A stretch of DNA of 36,851 nucleotides from Candidatus Thorarchaeota archaeon (GCA_019894665.1 JAGXOC010000014.1:1-36851); one strand, 5' to 3'. Positions 9,606 through 19,665 are shown, numbered from the stretch's first letter. A program made the numbers and translations. Notes: generated by a model from the letters alone, not told the origin.

Positions 9606-9752
9606 AGTGCTTCTTACTATTTTCTTAATCGAACATTAAAATATCACAAATATGAAAAAGGGTGATTTCCTGAAGAATTTCAAAAAATGCCATTTCACAA
9701 TGCTCTTAACTAACTATAGTGAATTATACTTGAGTTTCATGGAGTTGATTCA

Positions 9753-10031
9753 ATGAAGTATATCATGTTCTGGGAATACGATTCTGGAGATCATAATGCG
9801 GTCATGGATAAATTGAAGGAATTTCGAGACATAGTAAAGAAAGATCCTGAACAACATGCAAAGTTCATCTCAAAGAACTTTACGATGGTTGATGGGCCTG
9901 AAGGCTTCCAGCTTGTGGAGACTGATGATGCGGAGCATCTCATCAAGATTACCCGTTATTATCTTCCGGAAGTCAGTTTTAGATTCGCACCCATTGTAGA
10001 ACTTGAGACCGTCGATCAGAAAGTCAATTAA
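9753..10031 (+). CDS. small DUF3303-like protein
   Basis: MKYIMFWEYDSGDHNAVMDKLKEF...; GGAG ahead of ATG. Confidence 0.6.
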   Translation: MKYIMFWEYDSGDHNAVMDKLKEFRDIVKKDPEQHAKFISKNFTMVDGPEGFQLVETDDAEHLIKITRYYLPEVSFRFAPIVELETVDQKVN

Positions 10032-10064
10032 TTCAGTGTGCGTTGCATTCACAAAAAGAGCAAG

Positions 10065-10093
10065 GTGGTGCATCCCCTTAGGAGATGCTCCAC
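10065..10093. terminator. bidirectional hairpin between convergent genes
   Basis: GTGG-T-GCATC / GATGC-T-CCAC stem with 9-nt loop; TTTT on the + side, CTCTTTTTG on the - side. Confidence 0.65.
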
Positions 10094-10102
10094 TTTTGAA
10101 TC

Positions 10103-11293
10103 TTAGATGATGCCCACTTGTTTTCCGACCTTCTCGTATGCTGCTAGCGCAATATCTAGCTGTTCCATTGATAGACCGGAGGTCATCATGTTTCGAATCC
10201 TTGCCTTGTCACGAGCAACCATTGGGAATACGATAGGTAGGGCGAGAATGCCTTCCTTGAACAAACCGTCACTCAGGGCAACTGCTTTTGAACTCTCACC
10301 GGTCATTGCTGGAATGATCGGCGTCTGACTAAATCCAGTATCAAAGCCCATCTGTTGGAGACCCTTTACAAAGTACTCTCTGTTCTCCCAGAGATTCTTG
10401 ACGTGGTGTTCTTCGGTCTCAAGAATATCAATTGCTGCAATGCAAGCAGCCGCAGTTGCTGGGGGATGTGAACCGCTTAGGAGCCATGACCTGCTCTTGT
10501 TCAGAGCATAGTTCACCATGTCTCGACTTCCTGCAACATGACCTCCCATTACTCCAAATGCTTTTGAGAAGGTCCCCATCTCAAAATGGACTTGCTTGTG
10601 AGTCAAATTGAAGTGGGATACGATTCCTCTTCCACCCTTACCAAGGACTGCTTCACCGTGTGCATCGTCGACATAGATCATAGCGCCGTGAGGCTCTGCT
10701 GCCTTGACAACACCGTCCAGTGGAGCGATATCTCCATCCATACTGAAGACTCCGTCCGTGATGACGAGCATCTTTTTGGGATTCTCTTTTTCAGCATCGG
10801 CGAGAACTCTTTCAAGATCTGCAACATTATTGTGCTTGTACACGAAACGTTTAGCCTTGGTCAGACGGACTCCATCAATAATACTGCCGTGATTCAACTC
10901 ATCGGAGATGATCGCATCTTCCTTAGTGACAAGTTGGGGTATCAGACCCTCGTTTGTTGTGAAACCAGCACTGTAAGTGAGAGATGCTTCGGCACCCTTG
11001 AAGTTGGCTAATCTGCGCTCTAACTCTAGGTGAATGTCCATGGTTCCAGCAATTGCTCGAACTGACCCAGAACCGACTCCATGGGACTTTATTGCCTCTA
11101 GAGCCGCTTCCTTCATCTTTGGATTGTTGCTCAAGTTGAGGTAGTTATTGCTACAAAGCATGATTACCTCTTTACCATCAATCTTTGCGATGGGTGTTGA
11201 AGGACCTTGCAGTTCCCTGATTTTCCAGTCAAAATTCTGTTCAACGAGTTTGTTGTACTCGTCTCTCATCCAGCCTGTTGGGTCCCTAGTCAT
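10103..11293 (-). CDS. kbl: 2-amino-3-ketobutyrate CoA ligase / glycine C-acetyltransferase-like PLP enzyme
   Basis: NNYLNLSNNPKMKEAA, HGVGSGSVRAIAGTMDIHLELE, VDDAHGEAVLGKGGRG, GTFSKAFGVMGGHVAGS. Start likely ATG 11293 (MTRDPTGW), not 11362. Confidence 0.85.
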   Translation of the reverse strand: MTRDPTGWMRDEYNKLVEQNFDWKIRELQGPSTPIAKIDGKEVIMLCSNNYLNLSNNPKMKEAALEAIKSHGVGSGSVRAIAGTMDIHLELERRLANFKGAEASLTYSAGFTTNEGLIPQLVTKEDAIISDELNHGSIIDGVRLTKAKRFVYKHNNVADLERVLADAEKENPKKMLVITDGVFSMDGDIAPLDGVVKAAEPHGAMIYVDDAHGEAVLGKGGRGIVSHFNLTHKQVHFEMGTFSKAFGVMGGHVAGSRDMVNYALNKSRSWLLSGSHPPATAAACIAAIDILETEEHHVKNLWENREYFVKGLQQMGFDTGFSQTPIIPAMTGESSKAVALSDGLFKEGILALPIVFPMVARDKARIRNMMTSGLSMEQLDIALAAYEKVGKQVGII

Positions 11294-11396
11294 AATCTTC
11301 ACCGCGAATGTTAATGGTATAGTGCCCCTCAATTTTGGGCCGTACACACAAACGGGGGCCAAATTTTCGACTATATATGCCCTTCGTTTCGTGCGA

Positions 11397-12266
11397 CTAA
11401 TCGTGTTTGATAAATGTACCCTCTCGATATTCTTGGAATGCTAGGTCAAGTTCCTCTCTGTTGTTCATTACGATGGGTCCGTACCAAGCAATTGGTTCTC
11501 CAATTGGCATTCCTGATACTAACAGGAATCGAAGTTGGTTTTCTCCTGCCTTGGCAATTATCTGGTCACCATCCTCGAACAACACAAGATGGTCTGATTC
11601 GATGAGCTGCTTCTTGTCTTCATCGAAGTATCCATTACCTTCGAATACAAACGCAAAGACTGTGTGTCCTTTCTTCACAGAATGAGTGAACTCCTTACCA
11701 GGAGGCACGATTACATCCATATACTCTGGGTCCGTGACAATCTTAGTGACTGGTCCACAAGTTCCATTTAATTTGCCGCAGATGATCCTTACCGTAGCAC
11801 CACTCTCTGTAACAATTTCAGGTATCTCTGATTCTTTGACATCTTGGTAGCGCGGATGCATCATCTTGTCTGACTTGGGTAGATTCGCCCATAGTTGAAA
11901 ACCCATCATCATACCATTCGACCGGTCGGGCATCTCTTGATGGATGATTCCACTTCCAGCAGTCATCCACTGAACATCTCTTGATTCAATAGAGCCGCTG
12001 TTACCAAGACTATCCTCATGCTTCACCCGACCCTCTATCATGTATGTGATAGTTTCAATTCCTCTATGAGGGTGCCAGGGAAATCCCTTCATGTAGTCGT
12101 CAGGATTGTCAGAACCAAAATGATCAAGGAGAAGGAATGGATCCATGAGGGCTGTTTCTCTGTGTCCGAAGACACGCTTCAGCCGAACTCCAGCACCTTC
12201 CATTGTTGGCTGGCTTTTGATAAAAATCTTAATTCGTCGAATTTCAGCCACTTTATTGTACTCCAT
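11397..12266 (-). CDS. pirin family bicupin protein
   Basis: DPFLLLDHFG, HPHRGIETITYMIEG, DVQWMTAGSGIIHQEMP. Confidence 0.93.
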   Translation of the reverse strand: MEYNKVAEIRRIKIFIKSQPTMEGAGVRLKRVFGHRETALMDPFLLLDHFGSDNPDDYMKGFPWHPHRGIETITYMIEGRVKHEDSLGNSGSIESRDVQWMTAGSGIIHQEMPDRSNGMMMGFQLWANLPKSDKMMHPRYQDVKESEIPEIVTESGATVRIICGKLNGTCGPVTKIVTDPEYMDVIVPPGKEFTHSVKKGHTVFAFVFEGNGYFDEDKKQLIESDHLVLFEDGDQIIAKAGENQLRFLLVSGMPIGEPIAWYGPIVMNNREELDLAFQEYREGTFIKHD

Positions 12267-12318
12267 TGAATTGATAATTACAATAGGATAATATTCACAA
12301 TATTGAATTTAAGTATTG

Positions 12319-12342
12319 TATCAGTGGCAACAATCACTGATA
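12319..12342. terminator. hairpin TATCAGTG-gcaacaat-CACTGATA overlapping the stop of the 12334..12591 gene
   Basis: 8-bp perfect inverted repeat, 8-nt loop, between tandem - strand genes. Could instead be an operator. Confidence 0.45.
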
Positions 12343-12591
12343 TTGATGCAATAACTTCTGAGACTCGTTGACAACCTTCTCTCTATCTTCCATGTGTATG
12401 AAGAACATGGAGTGAAAACAATCAACGCAAATGTAAGCTTGATGAATTACTGAGTTGAATAGACCAAAGAAGGATCTAACAGCATCATAAGGACCGATTA
12501 TATTCACTGAACCACAATTGTGACATTTCTTCGGACCCCTCATGTTTTTATCTTCAACCATGCATATATCACCATTGTAGCAAGTAGACAT
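12334..12591 (-). CDS. small zinc-ribbon-like protein (two CxxC motifs)
   Basis: KKCHNCGSVN...YICVDCFHS. Confidence 0.6.
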   Translation of the reverse strand: MSTCYNGDICMVEDKNMRGPKKCHNCGSVNIIGPYDAVRSFFGLFNSVIHQAYICVDCFHSMFFIHMEDREKVVNESQKLLHQYQ

Positions 12592-12639
12592 GAAGCTAGA
12601 AAAACCTCTTCATTGAAAATAACTCTGGAAAGGAATACT

Positions 12640-13344
12640 ATGAAGAAACGGATTCTGATAACAGGTGCTTCAAGCGGAATTGGAGAAGCAATTGCTCTCG
12701 AGATGGCTCCTGAGGGTCATACATTCTATCTTACTGGTAGGAATGAAGAACGACTGAAGATGGTGTGCAAGAAAGTCAAGTCTCTGGGCGGTAAGGTATT
12801 CCTTGGAGTTGGAGATGTCTCTAGTGAAGAGTCGGTAGACACCCAATTTTCAGAAGCAGAAGCCATGATGGGTGGTGTGGATGTACTGGTAGCAAACGCG
12901 GGTGTGGGTCACTTCGGAAATTTGGAGGACATGACAGTTTCTCAGTTTGACGAGCAATTCAACACGAATGTCCGAGGCGTGTTCCTGTGGATGAGAAAGG
13001 TCCTGCCTGGAATGAAGTCCCGAAACACAGGACAGGTCATCGTGACCTCCTCAAACCTGGGGCTGCATACTTCACCTAGGACAAGCATCTATTCTGGCAC
13101 CAAGCATGCAGTCCAAGCTATGGTCTGGTGTCTGAGGTCAGAGCTGAGGGGAACGATGGTAAAAGCTGCGACGATTAACCCCGGCTCAGTTTCGACTCCT
13201 TGGTTTGATGGGAAGGAAGTCAATCGAAACAATATGCTCACTGCATCAGATGTAGCGAAGGCTGCCAAGCTCATCATTGACCAAGATGAGACTAGCAACA
13301 TCGATCACATCCTATTGCATCCTGGGCGAACACAAGCGTCTTAG
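12640..13344 (+). CDS. short-chain dehydrogenase/reductase (SDR)
   Basis: LITGASSGIGEAIALEM, NAGVGHFG, YSGTKHAV; likely start ATG 12640, not 12520. Confidence 0.92.
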   Translation: MKKRILITGASSGIGEAIALEMAPEGHTFYLTGRNEERLKMVCKKVKSLGGKVFLGVGDVSSEESVDTQFSEAEAMMGGVDVLVANAGVGHFGNLEDMTVSQFDEQFNTNVRGVFLWMRKVLPGMKSRNTGQVIVTSSNLGLHTSPRTSIYSGTKHAVQAMVWCLRSELRGTMVKAATINPGSVSTPWFDGKEVNRNNMLTASDVAKAAKLIIDQDETSNIDHILLHPGRTQAS

Positions 13345-13347
13345 AGG

Positions 13348-14115
13348 TTACATTTTCCCAATTTCTTTGATGAAGCTCACTAGACGTTCAAGAACCAAGT
13401 CTGCAATGAGCTTGCCTTTCTCCTTCGTAGCCTTCGTGGAATATCCAACAACACCTGATTCAGTTATCTCCTTGAAACTATATGATACAGTTGCACGTGG
13501 TGGTGGCGCGAGTCCATCCGGAATAATGAAGCCTGGTACCAGTACTTTTCCGGGCTCATCAACTCTCTTGTCCTCCAGAACTCGTTGACCCAGATACCAA
13601 GCAACGGAAGTTTCCATGTCACATGCATGATATACAGGTGGAGTGACTATTTCTTTGATCTTATCTCCTGCCATATCATACCAATTCAAATGGTAGACCT
13701 TTGCATCGATGTTACCATGCATATCATGCAGAGCATTTGAGATTGCAGTTTCATTTCCGCCGTGACCATTGACAATTACAATTTTCTTAAACCCATGCTG
13801 AGCAAGGGAGTGACAGATATCCGCAATCATGCTTGACAGAGTCAACTCACTGAGCGTGATTGTCCCCTTGAACTCCATATGATGTGGAGAGAATCCAAAG
13901 GTGATTGGTGGAGTAACCACAACTTTGTGATTATCCCAGACCGTTTCAGCAGTTTTGTGTGCAAACTGTGTTGCAATGAAATGATCCGTACTCACAGGAA
14001 GTGCGGGTCCGTGTTGTTCAGTGGAACCAAGAGGGACAAGTGCGATATCACAATCTTCAAGCCTCTTCTCGACCTCTTGCCAGGTCATATTTGCTAGTAG
14101 ATATTCTTTCTCCAT
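13348..14115 (-). CDS. creatininase family amidohydrolase
   Basis: LVPLGSTEQHGPALPVSTDH, FGFSPHHMEFKGTITLS, IVNGHGGN. Confidence 0.92.
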   Translation of the reverse strand: MEKEYLLANMTWQEVEKRLEDCDIALVPLGSTEQHGPALPVSTDHFIATQFAHKTAETVWDNHKVVVTPPITFGFSPHHMEFKGTITLSELTLSSMIADICHSLAQHGFKKIVIVNGHGGNETAISNALHDMHGNIDAKVYHLNWYDMAGDKIKEIVTPPVYHACDMETSVAWYLGQRVLEDKRVDEPGKVLVPGFIIPDGLAPPPRATVSYSFKEITESGVVGYSTKATKEKGKLIADLVLERLVSFIKEIGKM

Positions 14116-14124
14116 GGACAGACC

Positions 14125-14871
14125 TCATTCTTCACTACCGAACATAGGTGAAAGATGAATTATCATCTGACCCAAGAGGTATGTTACACCCACCGCTTCT
14201 ATGCCACTGAGGAAACCACCATCATTCAGGATTTTGTATCCTAGGATGTAATCCGATATGAAGAACAACAGAAAGCCTATGATTAAGCAAAGACTGAAGA
14301 TTTTTGGGAAGTTATCAAACCACTTTGTTATACTGAATACAAGAGACGAGGTCAGGAAAATCCCATAGCCAAACAACCCAATACTGATTATCATATCAGC
14401 TGGATTGTACAGAGTGAAAAAGAAGAGGATAAAGACCCCCGCAATGCTCACAATCCAAATTGCTAGATTTCGAGTGATTAGTTTTGGAGACTCACTTCGC
14501 AGCAGTAGTGATGAGCGGTCTCTTAGCGCAAATATGTAAATCACATGTCCCATCATGAAGAAGAGAACTCCGTTGATGAGACTCTCTCCGGGGATTATGT
14601 AGAACACTCCTGCCATTAGGAGGTCTGCAAAGAAACAGACAAACATTGCAATGAACATTAGTAACCCGAAACGAGACCAATTAGCATCGTTTTTCTTGTC
14701 AATATAATTGACCAAAGCTAGAACTACAATCATCGCAGAACCAGAAAGGAAGATCCAATTCGGCGAAAATAGACCCACAAAAACTTGAACCATCACGACT
14801 GTAGATAAGATTGCTAACACAATCAACAATCGCAGGATTCCAAGTGGTGTTTTCCATGAAGTATTTGACAC
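14125..14871 (-). CDS. YhhN/TMEM86-like membrane protein (lysoplasmalogenase family)
   Basis: Polytopic; FFADLLMAG...GHVIYIFAL...SDYILGYKIL pattern; GTG start. Confidence 0.65.
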   Translation of the reverse strand: MSNTSWKTPLGILRLLIVLAILSTVVMVQVFVGLFSPNWIFLSGSAMIVVLALVNYIDKKNDANWSRFGLLMFIAMFVCFFADLLMAGVFYIIPGESLINGVLFFMMGHVIYIFALRDRSSLLLRSESPKLITRNLAIWIVSIAGVFILFFFTLYNPADMIISIGLFGYGIFLTSSLVFSITKWFDNFPKIFSLCLIIGFLLFFISDYILGYKILNDGGFLSGIEAVGVTYLLGQMIIHLSPMFGSEE

Positions 14872-14977
14872 TCAGCATTCACCTCAATGAGTTAAATATC
14901 ATTAGACAATCTGGTGAATGTTAAGGATTCCGGCTCTGATGAACCACCTTTATCAGAGGAACTTACACAGACTAGGT

Positions 14978-15547
14978 ATGTACACAGGAGAACTTGTCCG
15001 TCTTCGTGCGCTAGAGATGTCAGACCTCGATGACATTCTGAAATTCTATAACACCCTTGAATTGAGAAGGTTCCTAGGTCCGCCGATTGTCAGGTCTAGA
15101 AAGTTTATTGAACAGTGGTTGCACAAGGTTTCAATTTGGAATCCTTGGAACGATGGGCATCTCTATCTCGCTGTTGAGGAGAAAGAGACTCAGGACTTCC
15201 TTGGCATCGCCCGATTGGAAGATATCAAGTTTCCACACAATCGAACAGAATGCGGGATCTCAATCTACAATCCCGAGAAGCGAGGGAAAGGATACGGGAC
15301 TGATGCGATGCTTGTACTGCTTGGTGTTGGGTTTTACATCCTCGGTCTGAATAGCATCTATCTTGACACTATGGAGGACAATGAGCGGTCGATTCAAGTC
15401 TATGAGAAAATCGGATTCAAACGAGTTGGACTTCTCCGTGAGACAGAATTCATGGATGGAGCACACAAGGGTCTTCTAATCATGGACATCCTTCAAAAGG
15501 AGTTCGTAGAGAAATATCCTGATGGTACGTTCAAAGACCCTCAGTAG
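14978..15547 (+). CDS. GNAT acetyltransferase, RimJ/RimL type
   Basis: LVRLRALEMSDLDDILKFYN, RGKGYGTDAMLVLLGVGF, NERSIQVYEKIGFKRVG; likely start 14978. Confidence 0.88.
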   Translation: MYTGELVRLRALEMSDLDDILKFYNTLELRRFLGPPIVRSRKFIEQWLHKVSIWNPWNDGHLYLAVEEKETQDFLGIARLEDIKFPHNRTECGISIYNPEKRGKGYGTDAMLVLLGVGFYILGLNSIYLDTMEDNERSIQVYEKIGFKRVGLLRETEFMDGAHKGLLIMDILQKEFVEKYPDGTFKDPQ

Positions 15548-16820
15548 TTCGGGCTATTACTAATTCTCGATTTCTCTTCACAGCGAAATACATTGGAATA
15601 ACGCTGATTGGATAGAGAGTCATCGCGATAGGAAATACAATCACGCCAAATTCGGTCATCGAAGTGAACATTCCCAGACTGAGCATCACTGATGTCAATA
15701 GTGTTCCAGTTTGTCTTGGAAATGTCCACATGACTCTAGTAAGAGCATATGTACGGCCTCTTCTCTTCTGACTAATCTCTTCCATTAAGAGTGAATTATT
15801 AGCTGGCTGAGCCATGTTCGATACAGCTTGGCGAGAAATGTAGAAAACAGCCATCAGGATAAAACCTTCAGGTCGAGGTGAGTGCACTATTCCTATTGTT
15901 AGAATTGGGGCTAAAATATACAAACCTGTGATCATCTTTAGTTTTCCAGTCCGTTCACTCATCAGACCAACAAACAACGCTCCTGACGCAAGGGTCAGGT
16001 TAGCGATAGCTGGCAGACTTCCTAAAACAATCTCGCTGGGGTTGAATGCATCAATGATCCAGAGTACCATATATGGGACAACCATTCCTGAACTGAAACC
16101 CATGATGAGACGACTGACTCCAAACATTGTTGCTGTCTTGGTATCGTTCTTAGCGTCTTGAGTTTGTTCGAGTGGAGCATCGGCTGTATCAACATGATTC
16201 AACATGCCTTGTGTCTTCAACCATCTCTCTGTCATGAATCCGACAATTCCTGCCAAGATTCTAAGAGCACCCATGATGAAGAACAGAATCATATACCTGA
16301 CCACTACAGGGTCGATTCCCGGGAATGCTGTTTCATCAAGTATGAATCCTCCGATGAAGGGACCTGCCACGGCGACAACTGTAGCAATGGCCGTTGTATA
16401 ACCGTATGATTTTGTTCGCTCATCCCCTCTCTTTGTGGCATCAGCTATCAATGCTTGAACAGAAGACATCCGAAAGCCAGATCCAATTCCCGTGGCTGCA
16501 TATAGAACAAGTACAATTATGGGGTCCACTGCGAAGGGAAGGAGTATTATCACTACGCCAGAGAATAGCCCACCGAAAAGGATTGCAGGCCCCCTTCCTT
16601 TTTTGTCACTGAACATACCTGCCGGGAAAACAAATGCGGACTGGACATAGCCTGCCATTGCGACTATTAAGCCATAGAACGCTTCATCAGAACCAATGGA
16701 TAGCACGAAGAGTGGAAGAACAATCGTATTGAATGATTGGGACAATCTGTTCAATGCTGATAATAACGACAGCCTTGCAATCTTTGATGCGTTAGATCCA
16801 TTAGCACTATGCTGTTCCAA
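15531..16820 (-). CDS. MFS transporter
   Basis: ~12 hydrophobic segments; GMFSDKKGRGPAILFGG; GLMSERTGKLK. Confidence 0.88.
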   Translation of the reverse strand: MEQHSANGSNASKIARLSLLSALNRLSQSFNTIVLPLFVLSIGSDEAFYGLIVAMAGYVQSAFVFPAGMFSDKKGRGPAILFGGLFSGVVIILLPFAVDPIIVLVLYAATGIGSGFRMSSVQALIADATKRGDERTKSYGYTTAIATVVAVAGPFIGGFILDETAFPGIDPVVVRYMILFFIMGALRILAGIVGFMTERWLKTQGMLNHVDTADAPLEQTQDAKNDTKTATMFGVSRLIMGFSSGMVVPYMVLWIIDAFNPSEIVLGSLPAIANLTLASGALFVGLMSERTGKLKMITGLYILAPILTIGIVHSPRPEGFILMAVFYISRQAVSNMAQPANNSLLMEEISQKRRGRTYALTRVMWTFPRQTGTLLTSVMLSLGMFTSMTEFGVIVFPIAMTLYPISVIPMYFAVKRNRELVIARTTEGL

Positions 16821-16996
16821 TCTGATGTCACATTCCTATACACGACAAAGTTTCGATTCATCCTCCTGATAATCTTTTATCATACAGCTATTGAGTTCGG
16901 TACATTCAAATCATTTCGTCACGATTGTAAATCTGCGTGAGGAGGTAGTTTGCTATTACGCCACTTAGTGACACACCCGCTGATTTTGACACACAG

Positions 16997-18562
16997 ATGT
17001 ATCTAGACATTCTTAGAGAAGACCCTCCTTTGAGGAGATATGTTTCGAGAGGTGATATGCCGGATGATGTTGACATTCCCGGTCCTCACCAAGATGCTGA
17101 CCGAGCCATCTGGCGTGTTGCTCGATTCACAATGAAGGATCATACCCCCAGACTTCAACCAATCCTCGGATCGGCTGGAATGGGAAAGACTCACCTGTAT
17201 TGGGTCATAAAAGAACAAGAAGATATCTTCGCAGCTGGGAACTTTCTTGCTGTCTATGTACCCTCTCCACCTTCTTCTGTTCGAGTACCTCTTCATCTTC
17301 ATGCATGCATTGTTGATGAAGCAGGAGATGAGCTGTTCGAAGAAACAGTGGATATGCTAATCTCGAAATTCGGAGGTGTGAAAGGTGTAACACATGAGAT
17401 CTATGACTACACCTACGCAATGGAACGACTTCTGGTGGATTATCCTGGGATATCTTCAGATGCAGTCAAAGCATTGCTTCGGTACCGGCTTGATCCTGCC
17501 ACACGAGACCTTGCTAGAAGGTGGTTACTTGGAGATGCCCTCAGTGAGCAGGAACTCCAACGGTTGGGAGTAAGAACAATCCTCGACGAAGATGATGTAA
17601 CAATGGCTATGCTCAAGATTCTTGCTGAAGGTTCAGAGAGACCGATCGTTCTGTTTATTGACGAGATGGAGGGTCCGTACAATGCATATGGAGAGGATGC
17701 GGAACGACACTTCCTTGAAATCTTGAAACGCCTCTATAATGAAACGAAAAACGTAGTTATTATTGCTTCATGCTTGTCAGAGATTTGGGACCGTATATAC
17801 GCCATAGCCGATGGTCCCATGAAATCTAGAATGGAGGCACCGGTCCATCTCAGACCATTCTCAAGGGACGATGTTGCTTCCTTTGTGTCTGAGACTATGA
17901 ACAAATATTGGCGACAGCAGAACATCGAACCACCACCAGACCAGCTGTACCCGTACACTGCAGAAGACATTGAAATAGCTTTCAAAAAGAGCGAGGGTAA
18001 TCCCCGCGAAGCAATCCGATATCTGATTCCTCGATTGGATGAGATACTGTTCGACAAAGTAGATGTAGAAGTCGCTCCGCAAGAGGATTATGTTATCAAG
18101 TTGACATCAACGGTTGTTATGAACTCTATAGTGGAAGCAATCATCCTTGCAGCCAACCCTCTTGGTATCGAGGTTGAACTACAGGTCTCCGGAACAGGAA
18201 CGCAGAAACAACAAGCAGCTATTGTCGAATTGAACAAAGACGGTGTAACTCAATACGTCGGTATCGATCTACCTAACGTGAAAGATTGGGATAGAAGTGG
18301 CGGAGTTGCAGCATTCTATTCAGCAAAGCGTCTTAAGAAAGTCCTAGATGCTAAAGCAGTCAAAGCTATCATTATTGCTATTCCTGCCGCAACGAAGGGT
18401 GCAAAGTTTGAAGCATTATCAGCAGAGCTAGGTTCCAAGATGTTAGCTCTTCGATTTGAAGAAGAAACCGCTACCGCCTTTATACGTGACACTGCAGAGA
18501 GTATTCTACCCCACGGTTACGCTGAATCATTCACAGGTCTTGTTGATACTTTGTTTGACTAG
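16997..18562 (+). CDS. AAA+/STAND-like P-loop ATPase with an uncharacterised C-terminal domain
   Basis: Walker A GSAGMGKTH, Walker B IVLFIDEME, sensor-like VVIIASC, GNPREAIRYL (ORC/Cdc6-like sensor 2), C-terminal ~150 aa extra domain. Confidence 0.8.
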   Translation: MYLDILREDPPLRRYVSRGDMPDDVDIPGPHQDADRAIWRVARFTMKDHTPRLQPILGSAGMGKTHLYWVIKEQEDIFAAGNFLAVYVPSPPSSVRVPLHLHACIVDEAGDELFEETVDMLISKFGGVKGVTHEIYDYTYAMERLLVDYPGISSDAVKALLRYRLDPATRDLARRWLLGDALSEQELQRLGVRTILDEDDVTMAMLKILAEGSERPIVLFIDEMEGPYNAYGEDAERHFLEILKRLYNETKNVVIIASCLSEIWDRIYAIADGPMKSRMEAPVHLRPFSRDDVASFVSETMNKYWRQQNIEPPPDQLYPYTAEDIEIAFKKSEGNPREAIRYLIPRLDEILFDKVDVEVAPQEDYVIKLTSTVVMNSIVEAIILAANPLGIEVELQVSGTGTQKQQAAIVELNKDGVTQYVGIDLPNVKDWDRSGGVAAFYSAKRLKKVLDAKAVKAIIIAIPAATKGAKFEALSAELGSKMLALRFEEETATAFIRDTAESILPHGYAESFTGLVDTLFD

Positions 18563-19665
18563 TGAAATCTTCTCCGATAGTACCAGATGGCGAACAGAAA
18601 AACTCCACCGCCTCCAGCTGCAAGCCCTCCAATACCCAGATTGAAGTTGAAAATATCTCGCTGAAGTTCGCGATATTCTATCCACGGATCTGTGAATGAT
18701 AACCTCAATGAAACTACACTTTCGGGATTTTCTGCAAAGAGGTCAGTTTCAAAGTTCAATTCTTCATTTCCAAAGGTGTCAAAAAAAATGTAGAGGTCAG
18801 GTTCCCAAGAGCCAATGTCAATCCAAAAGTTATAACGATGTCCACTCTCACATGCGAAAATTCCACTGCATGAATAATTGGCGATGGTCCAAAGATAGAG
18901 GACCTCCTGGTCTTCTTCTCCAATATCTTCGAAATCAATGATGTATGCTGTCAGTGATGGGTAGGGTTCGATATAAGGCAGACCGAGAATTCCTACGAAC
19001 AAGTCAGTAGTATTGCCTTTGTTGTAAATCATGAAGTAAAGTTCATCACTGGTGCTAAAGGTGCTATAGGAAATGTATTCCGCAACAACGCGTGAATTAC
19101 CGCTGCTCTCGAAGCGGAAAAGGTATGGATTGGTACTTTGGAAATATGTGATTGAGATTGTATTAGATTGAGGGTCAACAATATCATCAATATCAAAGAT
19201 GGAGGTGTATTGAAAATCGATACTGTCCACTGAAGAAAATGTGATGTTGTACACTGCATCATCCACTTGGTCTAGGTTTTTCACAGCAACAACATACTTG
19301 TCATGACCTGACGCATCGAAATTTAGTCGACAAGTGTAATTGTCACTCGTTCCACAACTAGCGAGAGCACCGGTGCCGTATGAATAGTCTTCATACGCGA
19401 AGATTTTGATTGATAGCTGAGGCCATCCAGTTGAACCTACAAATTCAAGGACCGATGCATTGACTTCTAAGGATATGGCATCTTCACCATGAATCCAGAG
19501 AACGTAGTATTGAGACGTGTCGGCATTGATGCCCTCCAGATCATAGTCTATGATATTGATACTAGAAGCCGCGGCGTTGTTCACAATTGCAGGCACAATG
19601 AGAATTGCTACTATGATAGAAATGACGAACAAGCTTGAATATCTTCTAACACTTCGAATGGCCAT
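18559..19665 (-). CDS. exported protein, N-terminal signal and C-terminal TM anchor ending RRRFH
   Basis: SLFVISIIVAILIVPAIVNNAAAS; GLAAGGGGVFLFAIWYYRRRFH. Confidence 0.75.
   Translation of the reverse strand: MAIRSVRRYSSLFVISIIVAILIVPAIVNNAAASSINIIDYDLEGINADTSQYYVLWIHGEDAISLEVNASVLEFVGSTGWPQLSIKIFAYEDYSYGTGALASCGTSDNYTCRLNFDASGHDKYVVAVKNLDQVDDAVYNITFSSVDSIDFQYTSIFDIDDIVDPQSNTISITYFQSTNPYLFRFESSGNSRVVAEYISYSTFSTSDELYFMIYNKGNTTDLFVGILGLPYIEPYPSLTAYIIDFEDIGEEDQEVLYLWTIANYSCSGIFACESGHRYNFWIDIGSWEPDLYIFFDTFGNEELNFETDLFAENPESVVSLRLSFTDPWIEYRELQRDIFNFNLGIGGLAAGGGGVFLFAIWYYRRRFH

Noticed and set aside
10586-11011. 141-aa + strand ORF inside kbl-like gene
   Set aside because: Antisense to a gene with clear PLP-enzyme motifs; no domain-like sequence.
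11293-11362. N-terminal extension of the kbl-like ORF (MAPVCVYGPKLRGTIPL...)
   Set aside because: Family N-terminus fits the internal ATG at 11293; extension is probably untranslated.
16997-18562. BREX or other anti-phage island around the AAA+ ATPase
   Set aside because: Neighbours are an MFS transporter and exported protein/signal peptidase; no methylase, nuclease or other BREX component is in the window.
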